Origin: Warburgia ugandensis
Lineage: Eukaryota; Streptophyta; Magnoliopsida; Canellales; Canellaceae
Reading direction: 5' to 3'
DNA: 64,000 nt
Assembly (NCBI GenBank): GCA_035236585.1
Contig: CP141138.1
Coordinates: 23,695,437 to 23,759,436 of the forward strand
In this document: piece by piece, positions 1 to 13,142 of the stretch
How positions within the stretch are numbered: position 1 is the stretch's first letter
Layout of the letters: every line of letters begins with the position of its first letter
Program-made: the position numbers and the translations under genes
The notes under the pieces: generated by a model
Told to the model about the DNA's origin: nothing
What the model saw: only the letters and a program-made list of their open reading frames with translations
The model's database searches: none

Positions 1-1280
1 TTTCTCATGGAGGAACAATCCCCTCTTCAATAAAGATGAACCACCTCTCATCCTAAATAACAATGATATTTCCTTATGGACATATAATCCTCTCTTTGAT
101 GCAAATGATCCTCCACCTCTCTTTAATGATATCAATCATCTATAGAGGAATCATTCTCCACCACCTGGAAATAGGAGTAAGTAATTATAATAGGGAATGA
201 GACTAATATAGAGCACATAAGGATAATTGGCATAATCAAAACCCTTGTAGGAGAATATTAAGAAACTATTTACAGCCTATTTATACTAGTATACCTTCAT
301 GTATAATTTACCCCAAAATACTGGTATGATTGAATTAAATATGAGAGTAATACAATTACTTCCTAAATTTTGTGGGTTGGATAATGAGAATCCTTACCTA
401 CACTTAAAAGAATTTGATGAAGTGTACATGGCCAAATGGTAAGACTCAAACTATTTCCTTTTTCTTTAAAGGAAAAAGCAAAGATGTGGTTTCATTTATT
501 GCTAACAAGTACTATATGATCATGAAAAGAAATGACCAGGGCATTCTTAAAAAAGTTCTTTCCTATGCAATAAGACAAATACTCTCAATTGAAATTTGAT
601 CAATTTTACTCGGAAGGATAAAGAAACTTTCAATCAATGTTGCTAAAGATTCAAGGAATTATTGTTAACTTGTCCATATCATAGATACAAACCTTGGCAT
701 ATTATTAGCTTCTTTTATGAAGGACTTAATTTTAATATGTGCTAGTTTGTTGAAATGGTGTGCAATGACAACTTTTTAATAAACAACCTGAAGAGGTGTA
801 AAGTATTTGGAATGGCTAGTAGAGAGTGCACAAACTTGGGCTAATTCAGAAAAAGTAGGTTACCCAAACAAGCCCAAGTCTACCACCACATCCATTAGGG
901 GAGAAATACATGCCCTGACTAAAAAAGAAGATATGAATGCTAAAATAGCATCCCTAACTAGAATAGATAAGGCATGAAAATTGAAATTTTTTTATCTAAG
1001 AAGATGGAATAGGTGTGTATTATTTATGAAAGTAACATACACCCTACTCAGAAATGTCCCACCATTCCTACTTTCCACGATACATTTCATGAACAAGCCC
1101 ATTCTTATGAGCAATCTTTTTCCACATCTTCTTAGACATATAGTCCTAATTGGAGGAAACATCCTACTTTGAATTGAAGAATTGGATATAGGCTAATGTC
1201 TCATAGGCCTCCTCCCAACCACAATAAGGACAACCTATTACTAAACCTTACCGTCCTTCACCTAAGAGGCAAGTGTAGGA
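1..1280 (+). pseudogene. Decayed Ty3/gypsy gag, Athila-like
   Basis: Translation of the plus strand across several frames gives the recognisable core of a plant Athila/Tat-type gag: a stretch reading LLPKFCGLDNENPYLHLKEF begins near position 355, followed by pieces such as ETFNQC and RFKELLLTCPYHR near 630-690 and FFYEGL near 715. Further on, FHEQAHSYEQSF and SPNWRKHPTLN near 1090-1180 match the segment after the capsid region. Many stops and frameshifts separate these blocks, so no protein can be made. The left end of the element lies outside the window, and no protease, polymerase or LTR follows on the right, so only a gag remnant is left. The Athila assignment comes from recalled family motifs and is an inference. 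Confidence 0.65.
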
Positions 1281-4200
1281 TAACTTTCATCAATTCATAT
1301 AATATTAGGAGAGGAAAAATTTGAGATATTTTGAAAATCATTTAAGAGTTTTTAGGTAAGTTCTTATACAATGCTGAGAATTGGATTTTCTGAAGTCTAA
1401 TAGTTAATGTCCATCTTTATCTTATTAATGGAATTGCATATGATTAATTTATTATTTTACTTAATGAAAACTAAGTCTCAAATCACATCTGTACATACTG
1501 TTGTGTATATATAGTCTAAATTGATAAGCAGTTATAACGTAGAGATCCTGAAGAAATTTATATCCTAAGTGAGTTTTAAAGGCATTTATTTCATTTGATG
1601 GGTTATAATTGTGTTCCAAAATTTTCTTTTGTTACCCAAATTACTTTTATACATATTATTTGAAATAATATATCTACTGCTTATTCTTCTAAAATAAATT
1701 ATAGAAGATTGAAGAGATATTTTTAAGTTATAATACCATAAAACAAGTGAATATGAAGAAAAATTTATTTAAAAGTGTTGAAAAGAAAGAAAAAGTCTAA
1801 AACAATGTAGAAGAAAAAACAAATGAAGAATACAAAAAAATGAAGGACTATTCACTTTACTACAAAAAAAAAGTGTTAACTAGTTAGAAGACCTCTACTT
1901 AGTTTGAAGCCATTAAACCCTTTATATCCCATTTTTTATACCTTGTCCCAATCCAATATTTTGTCCTAATATAAGATCTATTGATTATAGGATGAATAGT
2001 CTTAGTGAGGATATAAATGGCTAGGAATTAAAGAGGGATATGTTTAAATACTCAAAGGTACTAGCATCCTTTCTGAAGGGATCAAACTAAACACAAAAAC
2101 CCATATAGCCTTCAATTTCCCCTTTGTTTCCAGTCAAACACAGTCCCAACCTACCATTACCAATCTTTTTCCATTTTGTTTTCTTCCCTCTACTATCACT
2201 GTAGTTTTCCACCATTCAGTAGTCATACTTTTCCCCTTGTTTCTCACATTTTCTCCTTCAATTATCAGTCATGGTTTCCCCTTTTGATCGTTGTCATTTT
2301 TTCTTTATTTTTACTGTGCTTTCCCTGTCTCAACCTTTTTGCAATTCCAACTTACATTGAGCAAATACCACTTTGGTTTCACCTTGATCCATTCTTCTTC
2401 CTTTATTTCAAGTAGCTGCAAACAACTATAGGGAGCTATTTGTCATCTTCCTTTTAGTTAAAAGGAAATTTCAAAAAAATTCCAAAAATGCCCATAGTCC
2501 TCCTTTTATAATTCATTATGTGTCCCTATTTTGTCCTTTTCTCACTGAACCCATGAACTTTGTAGATTCAGTCCCCCTTTGGTTATAACCTAACAGAATC
2601 AACATTTTAGATTTAACTAAAGGATCACTCTTAATTCTTGCTTTACCTTTTTCCTTATTTCAAGGCCACCATTAAATATTCACTTAAGTTCAATTCCAAT
2701 CAAAGCTATTCAAATCACATTTTCATCCATCGATTGAGATCATTATATTTTTGAAAATTTGGCATAATCCAATAGTTGAATAAGTAATCAAGGACCTCAA
2801 TGATTGATCGACATGGGTTGATCTACTTGGATGAGATCAAATATGGAGAAATTCACTATGTAACATAGAGATTGAGTTAAGCAAGTGAAATTTAGTTATA
2901 TTTTATTTAATTAATTATAAATTAGATTAAGAATTATGTATTTTTGGTTAAATAATAAATTTGAGTTTTTAGGGCATTATTATTCAATTTTTTTAATTTT
3001 TGTTAAAATTTAGTAATTTAAATTTTATTTAAATCCCCACTTTCTAAGTCTCATCTCCATGCAATCGACCATACTTACACACACTATATTACGAAAGTCC
3101 ATGCACTTGAGAAAAACATAACAATATATATATATATGTAGTGTTTGCTTGGGAATTTAAATAAGAGAGGTAAATAACATACAAGCTTAGTGGTCTACAA
3201 GCCCATAACCCTTTAGTTCTTAATAAGGCTAGCCATAACACTTGGGTTGGTAACTAGGCTTGCCTTAAAGAAAAAAAATGACAAAAATGTAAATAGATCA
3301 CTTAGTGACTATCACTAGAGATTGGAATTATGCCTTAGTTACCAAGTGGGAAGGAACCAAAAAGGTTGCATCCCCTCATCCCTATTAGAGTGGTGTATAC
3401 TTGTGTTAAGGCATATGAAATTTGAGGAATAGCTTAACCATGTTATTAGAGGCAAGGTTAATGAGGGGACATCTTCCAAGGGAGATGTAAGATATACCTT
3501 GCACTTCTCTTACAAGTGGAGATAGAAGAAAAAAAGGGGTAGCTAGTAACAAGGCTCTCACATATGTGGGTTTTGGGGAATAGACAGGCCACAAACATAG
3601 AGAAAATAAAATTAAACCATCCATAATTACCTACACCACTACTCATCATTGGATGATATTGCACATAGGTCTGTAAGGCCAAAGCCATGTGCTTTTCTTC
3701 TTCACATGGCACTTATAATGTCTGCTCTAAGGGTTTCTTAGAATAGAGGCAAAGAATAGATAATTGGGTCACATAGTCTTGAATACAATGTATTTCACTT
3801 AGATTAGCTCATACTTCTATTATTGTGAATTAATAGATTATATAGAACATTTTGGCTTTACATAGTTGGTTAGATGTGCCACTTATATGGAGATGTATAT
3901 AATAAATGAAAGAAAAATGATAACTAGTGAGTTTTTTGAGATTTTGGACCTTTCTCTTAATGTTTTACAACTTACTCAAGCTATTGGGAAAAGACTCATA
4001 TTTTTGAAGTCGGAAAGAGGGAAAGAAGCTAAAAGAAAAGTCCGATGGGCAACATAGTAAAAAGCCCTTAAGACTTTCCTTCTCAAAACTTTTATAACTA
4101 CTTATTGGGTATTTTAGAATCTTTCTAAGGATTTTAGAAGCTTGTCTCTTTTATGGAGACGTCCTGGTATTTATATTCAAGGTTGTATTGACATGACATG

Positions 4201-4778
4201 CAAGGCATGTTGACATAACACAAATGTAATACTCCTTATTGATGTGGTTCACTATATCATTTAGGTGCATGGAGGAAAAGAATGAATTTTGAACTAACCT
4301 TGGGAAGGTCAATTATCCACCGCTATTATAGTGGTAGTTGTGACTGCTACTAAGTCCCTTTTTACTAATGTGGCAATTCTTTTTGTTGATGTGGCAAGCA
4401 AATTGGGTTGGCGTTGATGAGGCACTGAAGTAGCAGTTCTATATATGACTACTTTCATAATTTTTTTTCTTCACTGATGTATGCTACTGGATGTCATCAA
4501 CTTTAACAACATCTCATAATTGTTTGAAGGAATTAGCATGATCTTTATATTAATGATTGCTTTTTCCATGTGAAGAGAAAAGCAGTTGCCTCCTTTTGCA
4601 TTTAATGTTAATAACACCCTTAGTGCTAACTAGAGGCAACCCTTGGTTGGGTGTAGGTGGTCTTGAGAGAAATATTGCACTTCTAAGGAGATGATGGGTT
4701 CAAGGACATGGCTGACCATAGTCTAGTAGAAAAATGACACCTTTTTTGTTGTGCGGCCTAGTTGGTTGGTACATTCTA
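1281..4778. other. Unassigned AT-rich intergenic stretch
   Basis: No coding region, RNA gene or bounded repeat is recognised here. Open frames are short and have no family signature. There is a short TA run at about 3124-3137. Probably decayed transposon sequence flanking the Athila-like gag remnant, but that is a guess. Confidence 0.5.
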
Positions 4779-7700
4779 TGTGATGCCTGGGTTTCTAACA
4801 CTATTATACACATAATAATATTAGTACTAATAATAAAATAGTTGAAAGCCTTGATTTAAAAATTCTAATTTTATTTAAACTAAAAATATCTTTTCCCAAA
4901 GCATCACAATTTAAAACCACGGGGGCCATACAACCCATAAAAATGTAATATAATCAAATGTAACAAATAACTTATATTACAAATAGTTTAAATCAACAAC
5001 TAAAAACTCTGTCAAATATAAATTATAATGATAGAATGACAAAAAATAACATGGCTCAGAGTTCGTCCATCATGACACTAAATCCAACTCCAAATGATAT
5101 GTTTGCAAAATCAAGGTGTCAAAGATAAAGTTTATGTATATACATCCCATGTACGAATCCAAAATGAAATCTAGTAAGCTATGTACATCAAAATGTCACT
5201 CCCTATGAAATGCTAATAGTCCTCACCACCTTCATTGGTCCTCATCCTACTTGCCTTTTTTTTTGTGTGTTCTACTCTACATTTGAGGCATTGCAAACCA
5301 CATCAATGTCTCAACAATTATCGCTTGTGTAGGTGCATAGACATTTAATATTTAAACAAATACATGTACGTGGTGTGATAGGTAAATAACAAAGTCTCAT
5401 AATGAAGTTCCATGGATGAAATAGAGGCATGGAAACTAAATAGCCAAATTTCATGAACAAAAGGCATCATCAATATATAAACCATGTCAAAACAAAATTC
5501 AATGTGGCATATAAGACCTCGAATAAATCATGATGATATCATGAAACCAAATTAGCATGACATGCATATCATAATATAAATCATAGCTCACAAATCTAAA
5601 AGCGCTAAATGGGTGCAATTTCATCACATTGAAACACAGTGCATGTCATGAATAAGAGGGCACCCAACACACACGGGTCCCACGAGTGCACCACACACAC
5701 TCACATCAGTTCATGAGTACTCATACCAATCCTCCACACATCATCATGCTGTTGGTGCATCAGGATATGTCAATCCAAGTATGCTCATAATGCTACATGA
5801 AAACATAGATCAAATATATGGATCACCATATTGCAGTGGTAACCAACTTGGGTCTACCAATTGCTACTTCCCGTTGACACTAGAATGAGACATTAGTTGG
5901 TTCGTTGTGCTTAAGGGGAATCAGACATATAGTGTGGACTACCCATGATACCACTTTCTATGTATTTGCCCTCTTATGAGGTAGGTGTCTAATCATCTCA
6001 TAAAGTCAGAGGGCTGGTGATCAGCCCTAAATTCTCTTAGCATACGTCCATCGGGGAGAAACACCCATCATAAATTTGCAAACATAAAAATTTTCTCAAT
6101 ATATCAAAACAAATGATAAGAAGTAATATCTAATGCACAAAATACAGGAGCACCTGTGGTTCGTCACCCCAAAGTACCACCCTTACCAAGGGGCAGCCTT
6201 TAAGGACCAGCCATCCAGCTTGTTCAACAATCCACAGAAAAACATTCACAATAAAATGAATAATCAAAGTATATTGATATCTGATAATCATGTGTTCATG
6301 GAAGTATGTAAATTAAAGTAATCATGCATAAATAAAAGATGTGCATGCTCGATAATAATCCCATGAGGTCATAATGAAAGATAAACATGCATCAAAATCA
6401 TCGATGAGATCATCACAATAATCATCCATGGTTTTATAAAAAATATATATCAATATTAAATGTCATTACCTACCTCAATGAGAATTAATCCTTTAAAGTG
6501 TGCCACTTCTTAAGTCAGCACGATCTAAAGTACCTGTCCAATCACTTGTACTATACAAAATCACTTACTACTCAACATTTATTTTTTATACTCATATAAT
6601 TCCATATTCTCTCCCATCTAGGTAGTTTGGTATTTATTCATCATTGATTAAAGTCTGATTCCCCTAATCTTCTATATGATCTTTGATCCTAGCCCTAGAT
6701 TGTAGATCAACAATTCAGATAACTCAATTTCTCCACAATTCATAGTGATCAATGTCATATAACTAGTCTTTCTCCCATTTTCATAGTCAATTCAATAATT
6801 AGATGGTCAGATATAATCTTGATTGATTAGATCGATAGTTTTGATGACTTCTAAGGTATAATTTTATATAATCCAATAGTTTCTAATATACCTTAGTCCA
6901 ACATATTTATAGTATCTTCTAAGATCTATGTATGTATTAGTAGTCAATCTATTGAGTTGGCAGTCAGATCACCCTCTGATCAGTCAAATCTATAACTCCT
7001 ATCCCATCCAATGGTTTGGATCATGACCTAAGTTTAATTGTATGATTTAACTATTAAATCCCTTAATTTACTAATTAGATAATCTAATTGGTCAATTGCT
7101 AAGGCCTAATCATCCTCTGATTTGGTCGATCTAGATCATCTAATTTCTAGGTTTTAATCTAGTTAACATGTGATAAGATCTAAATTTTCATCACATAATT
7201 AGCTTCCAGTCATCAAGGAAATCCAATGGATATCTTGGATTTGAATTCAGGCTCATGTAGCCTCTAGAATTGAAGATTTATGATGTCATATCATTTCAAT
7301 GGTCCAGATCAAAATTTGGGTCTAAAACAGGACAAAATAGAATCACCAAGATGCGTGTCCCGGATGCACCTGAGTATGTCACGATTGCCAAGATGCACCT
7401 GGGTGCATCACCATCGCCAAGACGCTCTAGCATCCTACATTGCTTGTGAACAATGCACACAGCCTACACGCTTGCGATCAAGCCTAATGCACATCCATCT
7501 AGTGTGTCTTGGGTGCATCGTCCATCGGGGACAACACACCTGAACTACCCATTTCCTCTCAAGATCAATGGTCTAGGTTACTCAGATCAAGATCATTTCA
7601 GCAGTCTTAAGGTGTTGAGGGTATTGATCGAATGGTTTAGATCATCCATTCGAGCTATCCCCAAATTGGTTTTTCTGGATAGGCTAGTTTTCACCAATGA

Positions 7701-8422
7701 TAGTCTGTTGGCTGGAAAAACCAGTTTTGGCCAGCAGGGAGAGGAGAAAAATGATGGAAAAAAGTGGGAGGGAGGCTTACCTATGCATGATAGGTCGGTG
7801 AAGCAATGCCAGAGAGGTTACACGCTTGGTTTGAGCTCCATGTGGCTTAAGCTCGGTTGACGGGTGATGAGAAAATAGGAAAAGAGAGGGAGAAAGAGAA
7901 AAAGGAAGAAAAGAGGAGGGAAGGGGAGAACTTCTATGAGGAGAAGGTGAGATTGAGGAGACAGAAGTGGAAGATAGGTGCGAGAGGGGGAGAAATGGGG
8001 AAACACAACGAGACTTAGGGTTAAAAGGAGGAAAAACAATGGCTGCTGACAGCAGGGGGTTGCGTCACCCACTACACTTGTTGCCCATTTTCTTGGGATA
8101 AGATAGGGGGTACCTTCATAAAAAAATCCCCTTACATTTGACATACCTTCTACTTTTAAAAATCAGCTAAATGGGCCTTGCTTAAAAAATTACTAAAATA
8201 CCCTTTAACTTTAAAATCCCATAACTTTCCCATCTAAACTTTGATTTTGGGGCTCTTAATGTTGTTAGATTCCCTTTTTCGAGTGCTATCTAATGGCCAA
8301 TGTGTCAACTCTCAATTTAGACTTTATAAAAAACTCAAATTTCTAAAATCTAAAATTTCTAATTTAATGAAATTCTCAAATAATATTATATAATTAATGC
8401 CACAAAATTTACAAATATTACA
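4779..8422 (-). repeat. E1 3' LTR
   Basis: On the minus strand this LTR begins TGTAATATTTG directly after the purine tract and ends at the complement of TGTGATGCCTGGGTTTC (4779). That end resembles the end of the E3 LTR (CCCAGGGTGTCACA). Its R/U5 part matches 13143-14237. It includes a stretch around 7340-7540 rich in GATGCACC/GTGTCC-like short repeats that also occurs, diverged, in the E3 LTRs. Open frames inside it (for example 7280-7860 and 7818-8144) are not genes. Confidence 0.8.
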
Positions 8423-8469
8423 TCATTCCCTCCTTATAAAAATATTTTTCTCAAAATTTTGGTACAATT

Positions 8470-9760
8470 ATATAAACAACTTTTGTCTCTTCTTATCTTT
8501 TGTCTCCCACATAGCCTCTTGTGTGAGTGGTGCTGCTAGAGGACCTTGACTAGTGGAATAGTCTTGGTCCTCAGCTCTTGGACCTTTCTGTTTAATATCT
8601 GCATTGCTCTCTCCTCAAAAGTTAAGTTAGGTCTTAACTTCATAGGTATCTACTCAAGCATAAGGTCTTGCATGTACTTCTACAACATAGATGTGTGGAA
8701 GACATCATGAACATCTACCAGCTGTGGTGGCAAGGCCAACTAATATACAATAGCTCTGACCCTATTTAGAATCTCAAAGGGGCTAGTGAATTTGGAACTA
8801 AGCTTCCTCTTACTTCCAAACCTTAGTACTCCCTTCACAAGGGAGACCTTTAAGAAAACATGATCTTCAACAGCAACCTCCCTGCCAAAACTCGCTTCCG
8901 GATCATCTAGACCTTCTTCGCACACTGCTCCACCAACTCAAACTTCATGAGACGTCTCTCTCCCACATTGCTCCAACATATGGGTAATCAACACAATCTT
9001 CCATTTAGTGCCTCTTACAAAGCCATGCCAATGCTTGCATGATAGCTATTGTTATATGCGAACTCCATAAGTGGTAGATGGTCAACTACCCTTCCCATTA
9101 ATGGTGCATGCCCATAACATGTCCTCAATGGTCTGAATAGTCCTTTCTGTCTAGTTGTCTATTTGGGGATGAAACACTTTGCTAAACCTCAACATCGACC
9201 ACAAAGCCTCTTGGACACTCTGCCAATACTTCAAGGTAAATTTAGTGTCCCAATCAAAGATGATAGTCAAGGGAATCCCGTGTAGGCTTGCAATCTCCTT
9301 GACATAAAGTTTTGCTAAACAGTCTACTATTTGACTTTGTTTGTTGGGAAGGAAGTGGGTGGACTTCATCAATCTATCAACAATAATCCATATCATGTCA
9401 TGTACACTCGTTGTCCTCAGGAGATCAATTATAAAATCCAAGGTAATATGATCCCATTTCCATTCTAGGAGTTCCAATATCTGAAGTAAACCTAAAGGTC
9501 TCTGATGCTTAGCCTTGACCTACTAATAGGTCAAACACCATGCTACACAATCCCCAATGTCCCTCATCATCTTGTTCCACCAAAAGTGTCATCTCAGGTT
9601 CTAGTACTTTTTTGTATCTGCAGGATGAATAGTGAAGTGTGATTGGTGAGCCTCCTAAAGTAGCTCACATCTTAATTCTTCAATTGTTAGGACTACCAGC
9701 TTGCCTTGGAACTGAATGCCACCATCCTGTGCTATAATGAAGTCTGCCTTCTCTGCCAAG
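8470..9760 (-). pseudogene. E1 integrase and chromodomain-type C terminus
   Basis: Minus-strand translation shows the integrase zinc-finger end (MRDIGDCVAWCLTY near 9550; the last Cys of the CxxC pair is Tyr), then the catalytic core at 9151-9477 with the first Asp in HITLDFIIDL, the second Asp in TIIFDWDTKF, and the family block YWQSVQEALWS. A stop then interrupts the core before TERTIQ. The C-terminal part (8740-8925) has SKFTSPFEILNRV. The tail near 8520-8650 reads RAMQILNRKVQELRTKTIPL, the chromodomain-like sequence of plant Tekay/Del elements. Stops make it non-functional. Confidence 0.8.
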
Positions 9761-9879
9761 GCCTGCATCTCTACATCATCTACTTGTGCTTATAAGATCC
9801 TGTTAATGAATCTCAATCTAATAGTCAAGTTGGCAATCACTACCCTCAACTTCTTGCGCAAGGCATCTATTACAACATT

Positions 9880-11230
9880 TGCCTTCCTAGGGTGGTACTA
9901 GATGATGAAGCAAAAGTACTTGAGGTATTCCATCCATATGTCCTGCCTCATTTTCAAGTTTCTCTAAGAAAAGAAATACTTGAGGCTCTTATGATCAGTA
10001 AACACCTCAAACTTCTCATCGTATAGGTAATGTCTCCAAGACTTCAATGCAAATACCACCACTGCTAACTCCAAGTCATGGGTAGGGTAATTCACTTCAT
10101 ACATTTATGCCTCATTTTCAAGTTTCTCTAAGAAAAGAAATACTTGAGGCTCTTATGATCAGTAAACACCTCAAACTTCTCATCATATAGGTAATGTCTC
10201 CAAGACTTCAATGCAAATATCACCACTGCTAACTCCAAGTCATGGGTAGGGTAATTCACTTCATACATTTATACTTGCCTAGATGCATAAGCTATCACCT
10301 TCCCATGCTACATTAGTACTACTCTTAGCCCCTTACTCAAGGCATCGTAATGAACAAAAAAATACCAGATCCTAAGGGTAGCGTCAACATTAGTGCAAAG
10401 GTAAGTTCTCCTCTTGTGCTCGTGAAAGCTCTCCTCAAAGGTATCACTCCAAATAAATTTGGTGCCCTTCCTGGTGAAGGTGGTTAGAGGTAAAGCAATC
10501 TTTGAGAATCCTTGGATAAATTTGCTGTAATATCCCACTAATTTGAAAAAACTACAAATCTCTATCATCGCTATAGGTCTTTTCCATTTCAACATTGCCT
10601 CCATCTTGGCTAGGTCTACACCCCCTGCATCCTTCGATACTACATGCCCTAAGAAATGCACCTGCTCCAGCAAAAAATCACACTTACTGAACTTAGCAAA
10701 TAAGCAATGGCGATGTAAGGCATCCAGCATAGTATGAAGTTGCTCTCTGTGCACCTCATGGCTGGGTGAGTAGACCAATATATCATCCATAAAAATAATG
10801 AAAAACTTATCTAAATAATCCCAAAAGGCCCCATTCATTAAGTCCATAAATATTGCTAATACATTGGTCAGCTCAAAAGGCATCACCAAGAACTCATAAT
10901 GACCATTGTGAGTCCTGAAAGCAGTCTTAGTTATGTCCTCCTCTCTAATCCTCAACTGGTGGTGGCTTAATATCAAATCTATCTTTGAAAATACTTATGA
11001 AACTAAAGTTTATCAAACAAATCATCAATGCGAGGCAAGGGATGTTGGTTCTTCACCGTAACACTATTCAACAACTGATAATTTATACACAATTGCAACG
11101 ATCTATCTTTCTTCTTTATAAAAAGGATTAGTGCTCCCACGGAGATCCACTAGGTCTAATGAAACCTCTATCAAGTAACTCCTGTCATTGAACCTTGAGC
11201 TATCTTAGCTCAGCTAGGGCCATCCTATAT
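9880..11230 (-). pseudogene. E1 reverse transcriptase and RNase H
   Basis: The longest open segment (10308-10976, 222 codons) contains the reverse transcriptase palm with the catalytic box FMDDILVYS, preceded by HHQLRIREEDI and FLVMPFELTN and followed by the connection region (HFLGHVVSKD). RNase H sequence continues leftward to about 9900 but is broken by stops and by a 164-bp tandem duplication. The upstream part of the polymerase (10980-11230) is in other frames. It would copy element RNA in virus-like particles if intact; here it cannot. Confidence 0.85.
9945..10272. repeat. 164-bp tandem duplication inside E1 RNase H
   Basis: The unit beginning GCCTCATTTTCAAGTTTC at 9945 is repeated at 10109 with only a few substitutions. 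The period of 164 is not a multiple of three, so the duplication also shifts the RNase H frame. Confidence 0.9.
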
Positions 11231-11482
11231 GGCACCTTGGAAGTGGGAGCTGTACTTGGCATAAATTAATAGTAAAATTGATCTCCCTGATTGGCAGTAA
11301 TCTTGGCAACTCTTCGGGAAAGACATTTGCAAACTCTTGTGTGATGTTAATATCCTCTTTGGGATCGCCTGTTCTCCTCCACTACACACAAGTGAGGGAG
11401 ACTTGGCACCCACTTGAATAGTACTATGCAACCTTCATGGTAGAAATAACACAAACGTCAGTGATACTCTTCCTACCCTAGA

Positions 11483-11830
11483 ATGAGGTCATTGGCTGTC
11501 CAGATATATTGAAATAACTCGCTTCTTGCGGTAATCCATCGTATCCCAATACGTGGTTAACCAATCAATCCCTACAATAACATTAAAATAACCATGCCTA
11601 ATGGTGTCCATCCTCACACCTGATATCTCCATTGGTACCCTTCGAAGGTACTCACTAGCCTCAAATGTTTCTCCCATAGGTATCATGATATCTAGTCCAA
11701 AGGCTAACTTATGTGTGTGCATATCAAGATAAGATGTGAATGTACACGAAATAAAAGAATGGGTGTATTTTGGGTCAAAAAGGATCCTAGCATGTTGGTT
11801 TGAGATGAGGAATTTACCTTCTACGACCTA
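11483..11830 (-). pseudogene. E1 aspartic protease domain
   Basis: Minus-strand sequence reads ARILFDPKYTHSFISC, then KLAFGLDIMIPMGE and YFNVIVGIDWLTTYWDTMDY. This is the retropepsin layout of plant gypsy elements. The usual catalytic Asp-Ser-Gly is replaced by DPKY, so the active site is lost even where the frame is open (11489-11722). Confidence 0.7.
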
Positions 11831-11879
11831 ATTTGAGGCTTGTGCCTGCCCCGAAGTAATGGCGAAGACTCACCACTAG

Positions 11880-13010
11880 CTACATGGTGTTATGTCAGCA
11901 GTGTTCTTAGTCTCAGTTTGTTTGCCCTTTTGTCCCTTGAGACAATCCTTGTGGAAATGTCCCATCTCTCCATAGCTAAAATATCTAAATGGTTGTCTTT
12001 ATGAAGGTAACTATTGTTGTCACTGCTGATGCTGTTTGCTGCCCCTAGGGCATAGTTGCCCAGGGTAATTATCTCTAGATCTAGGGCATCTCCTTCTATT
12101 AATATCTTTCTTCAGTCTACTCATCTACTGCTGAGTGGGTACCCTCTGTGACTATGTCAATGCAAAGGGTCTCTTGCCCTTACTGGGCTGACTCAAACCT
12201 CCTCGGGTTTGAAGAAAATCTATCTCCAACATCAAGGCTATACATGCTGCATCGGGTACTATTGTAGAATGTGGAATAATTACCCAGTTCCTCAGCTTAG
12301 GTATCAAACCATCAACAAAATGTTTTGCTGTCTCCTTATCTGAGGAAAATTTATTAAAAGCAAATCTCCTCAATCTAGTGAATCAATTCAAATACTGTTG
12401 AACCATCATATTTCACTACTCTATGGTATTGAACTCTCTCTGCATGCCCACCATGCATGAGAAGGAAAGTACTAGTCATCAACTACTTTCTTGAAGGCCT
12501 CCATAGTCAATGTCCCTAGAGTGACGGAATGTGTCCTCTTAAAGGTCTGCCACAAAATCTTACTATACCCTTCGATAGATAGGTGGTGATTCGTACCTGA
12601 TTCTTGTTAGGGACTTTCCTAGCAACGAAAGTCCTCTCAACCTCGAAAAGCCATCTCTCAACCTTCTCTGTATCTCCATCCCCATAAAAATGTGGCACCA
12701 TCCTCTAAAATCTCTTAAGAAGTTTATACATCCTACTGGAACTATTGAAGGCATCCTCTATTGGTCTGGGGGCTAGTGCCACCATCACCTGGTAGGTTGA
12801 CTAGGCTAAAGAATCTCCAAGTGCTGCGGCAATCGTCACCACTCGTGGCCTGCACCGTTAGTGGTGCATGAATCATTTGTTGTAAATGTGGGAGGAGGTC
12901 CTGTATCACCTAAGTTACTATGTCTAATACTGCTCCCTCTACCCTGGAGACTTGGCAGGGGTGGCAACAGGTGGGGCAAGGGTGGACCTTGTCTTCCTTC
13001 TAGAAGTCAT
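11880..13010 (-). pseudogene. E1 gag (capsid and degenerate zinc knuckle)
   Basis: The likely start is ATG at 13010 (MTSRRKTRSTLAPP). A stop follows soon after. The capsid part includes PHFYGDGDTEKVERWLFEVE (12516-12701) and FVDGLIPKLRNW (12152-12373), typical of the plant Retrotrans_gag fold. The zinc knuckle near 11950 reads FSYGEMGHFHKDC: the first two cysteines of CxxCx4Hx4C are Phe and Tyr. Several stops and frameshifts. Confidence 0.75.
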
Positions 13011-13129
13011 TTGTCACAATACTAGTATAATCTAGGGTAAATTTTCCTCTAAACTCATTTTCAACAATAACTTTATAGGCTATATTGATTAAGTGGACTC
13101 ATTAACATGGTCATGATGGAATATGTTAG

Positions 13130-13141
13130 GCTCTAATACCA
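13130..13141 (-). other. E1 primer-binding site
   Basis: The minus strand reads TGGTATTAGAGC, one base from the initiator-tRNA-Met complement TGGTATCAGAGC. It lies between the 5' LTR remnant and gag, which fixes the element's orientation. Confidence 0.8.
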
Positions 13142-13142
13142 A

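Noticed and set aside
7280-8144. Open frames of 87, 135 and 108 codons
   Set aside because: They lie in the E1 LTR, overlap on both strands, contain low-complexity CT/AG-rich sequence and match no family.
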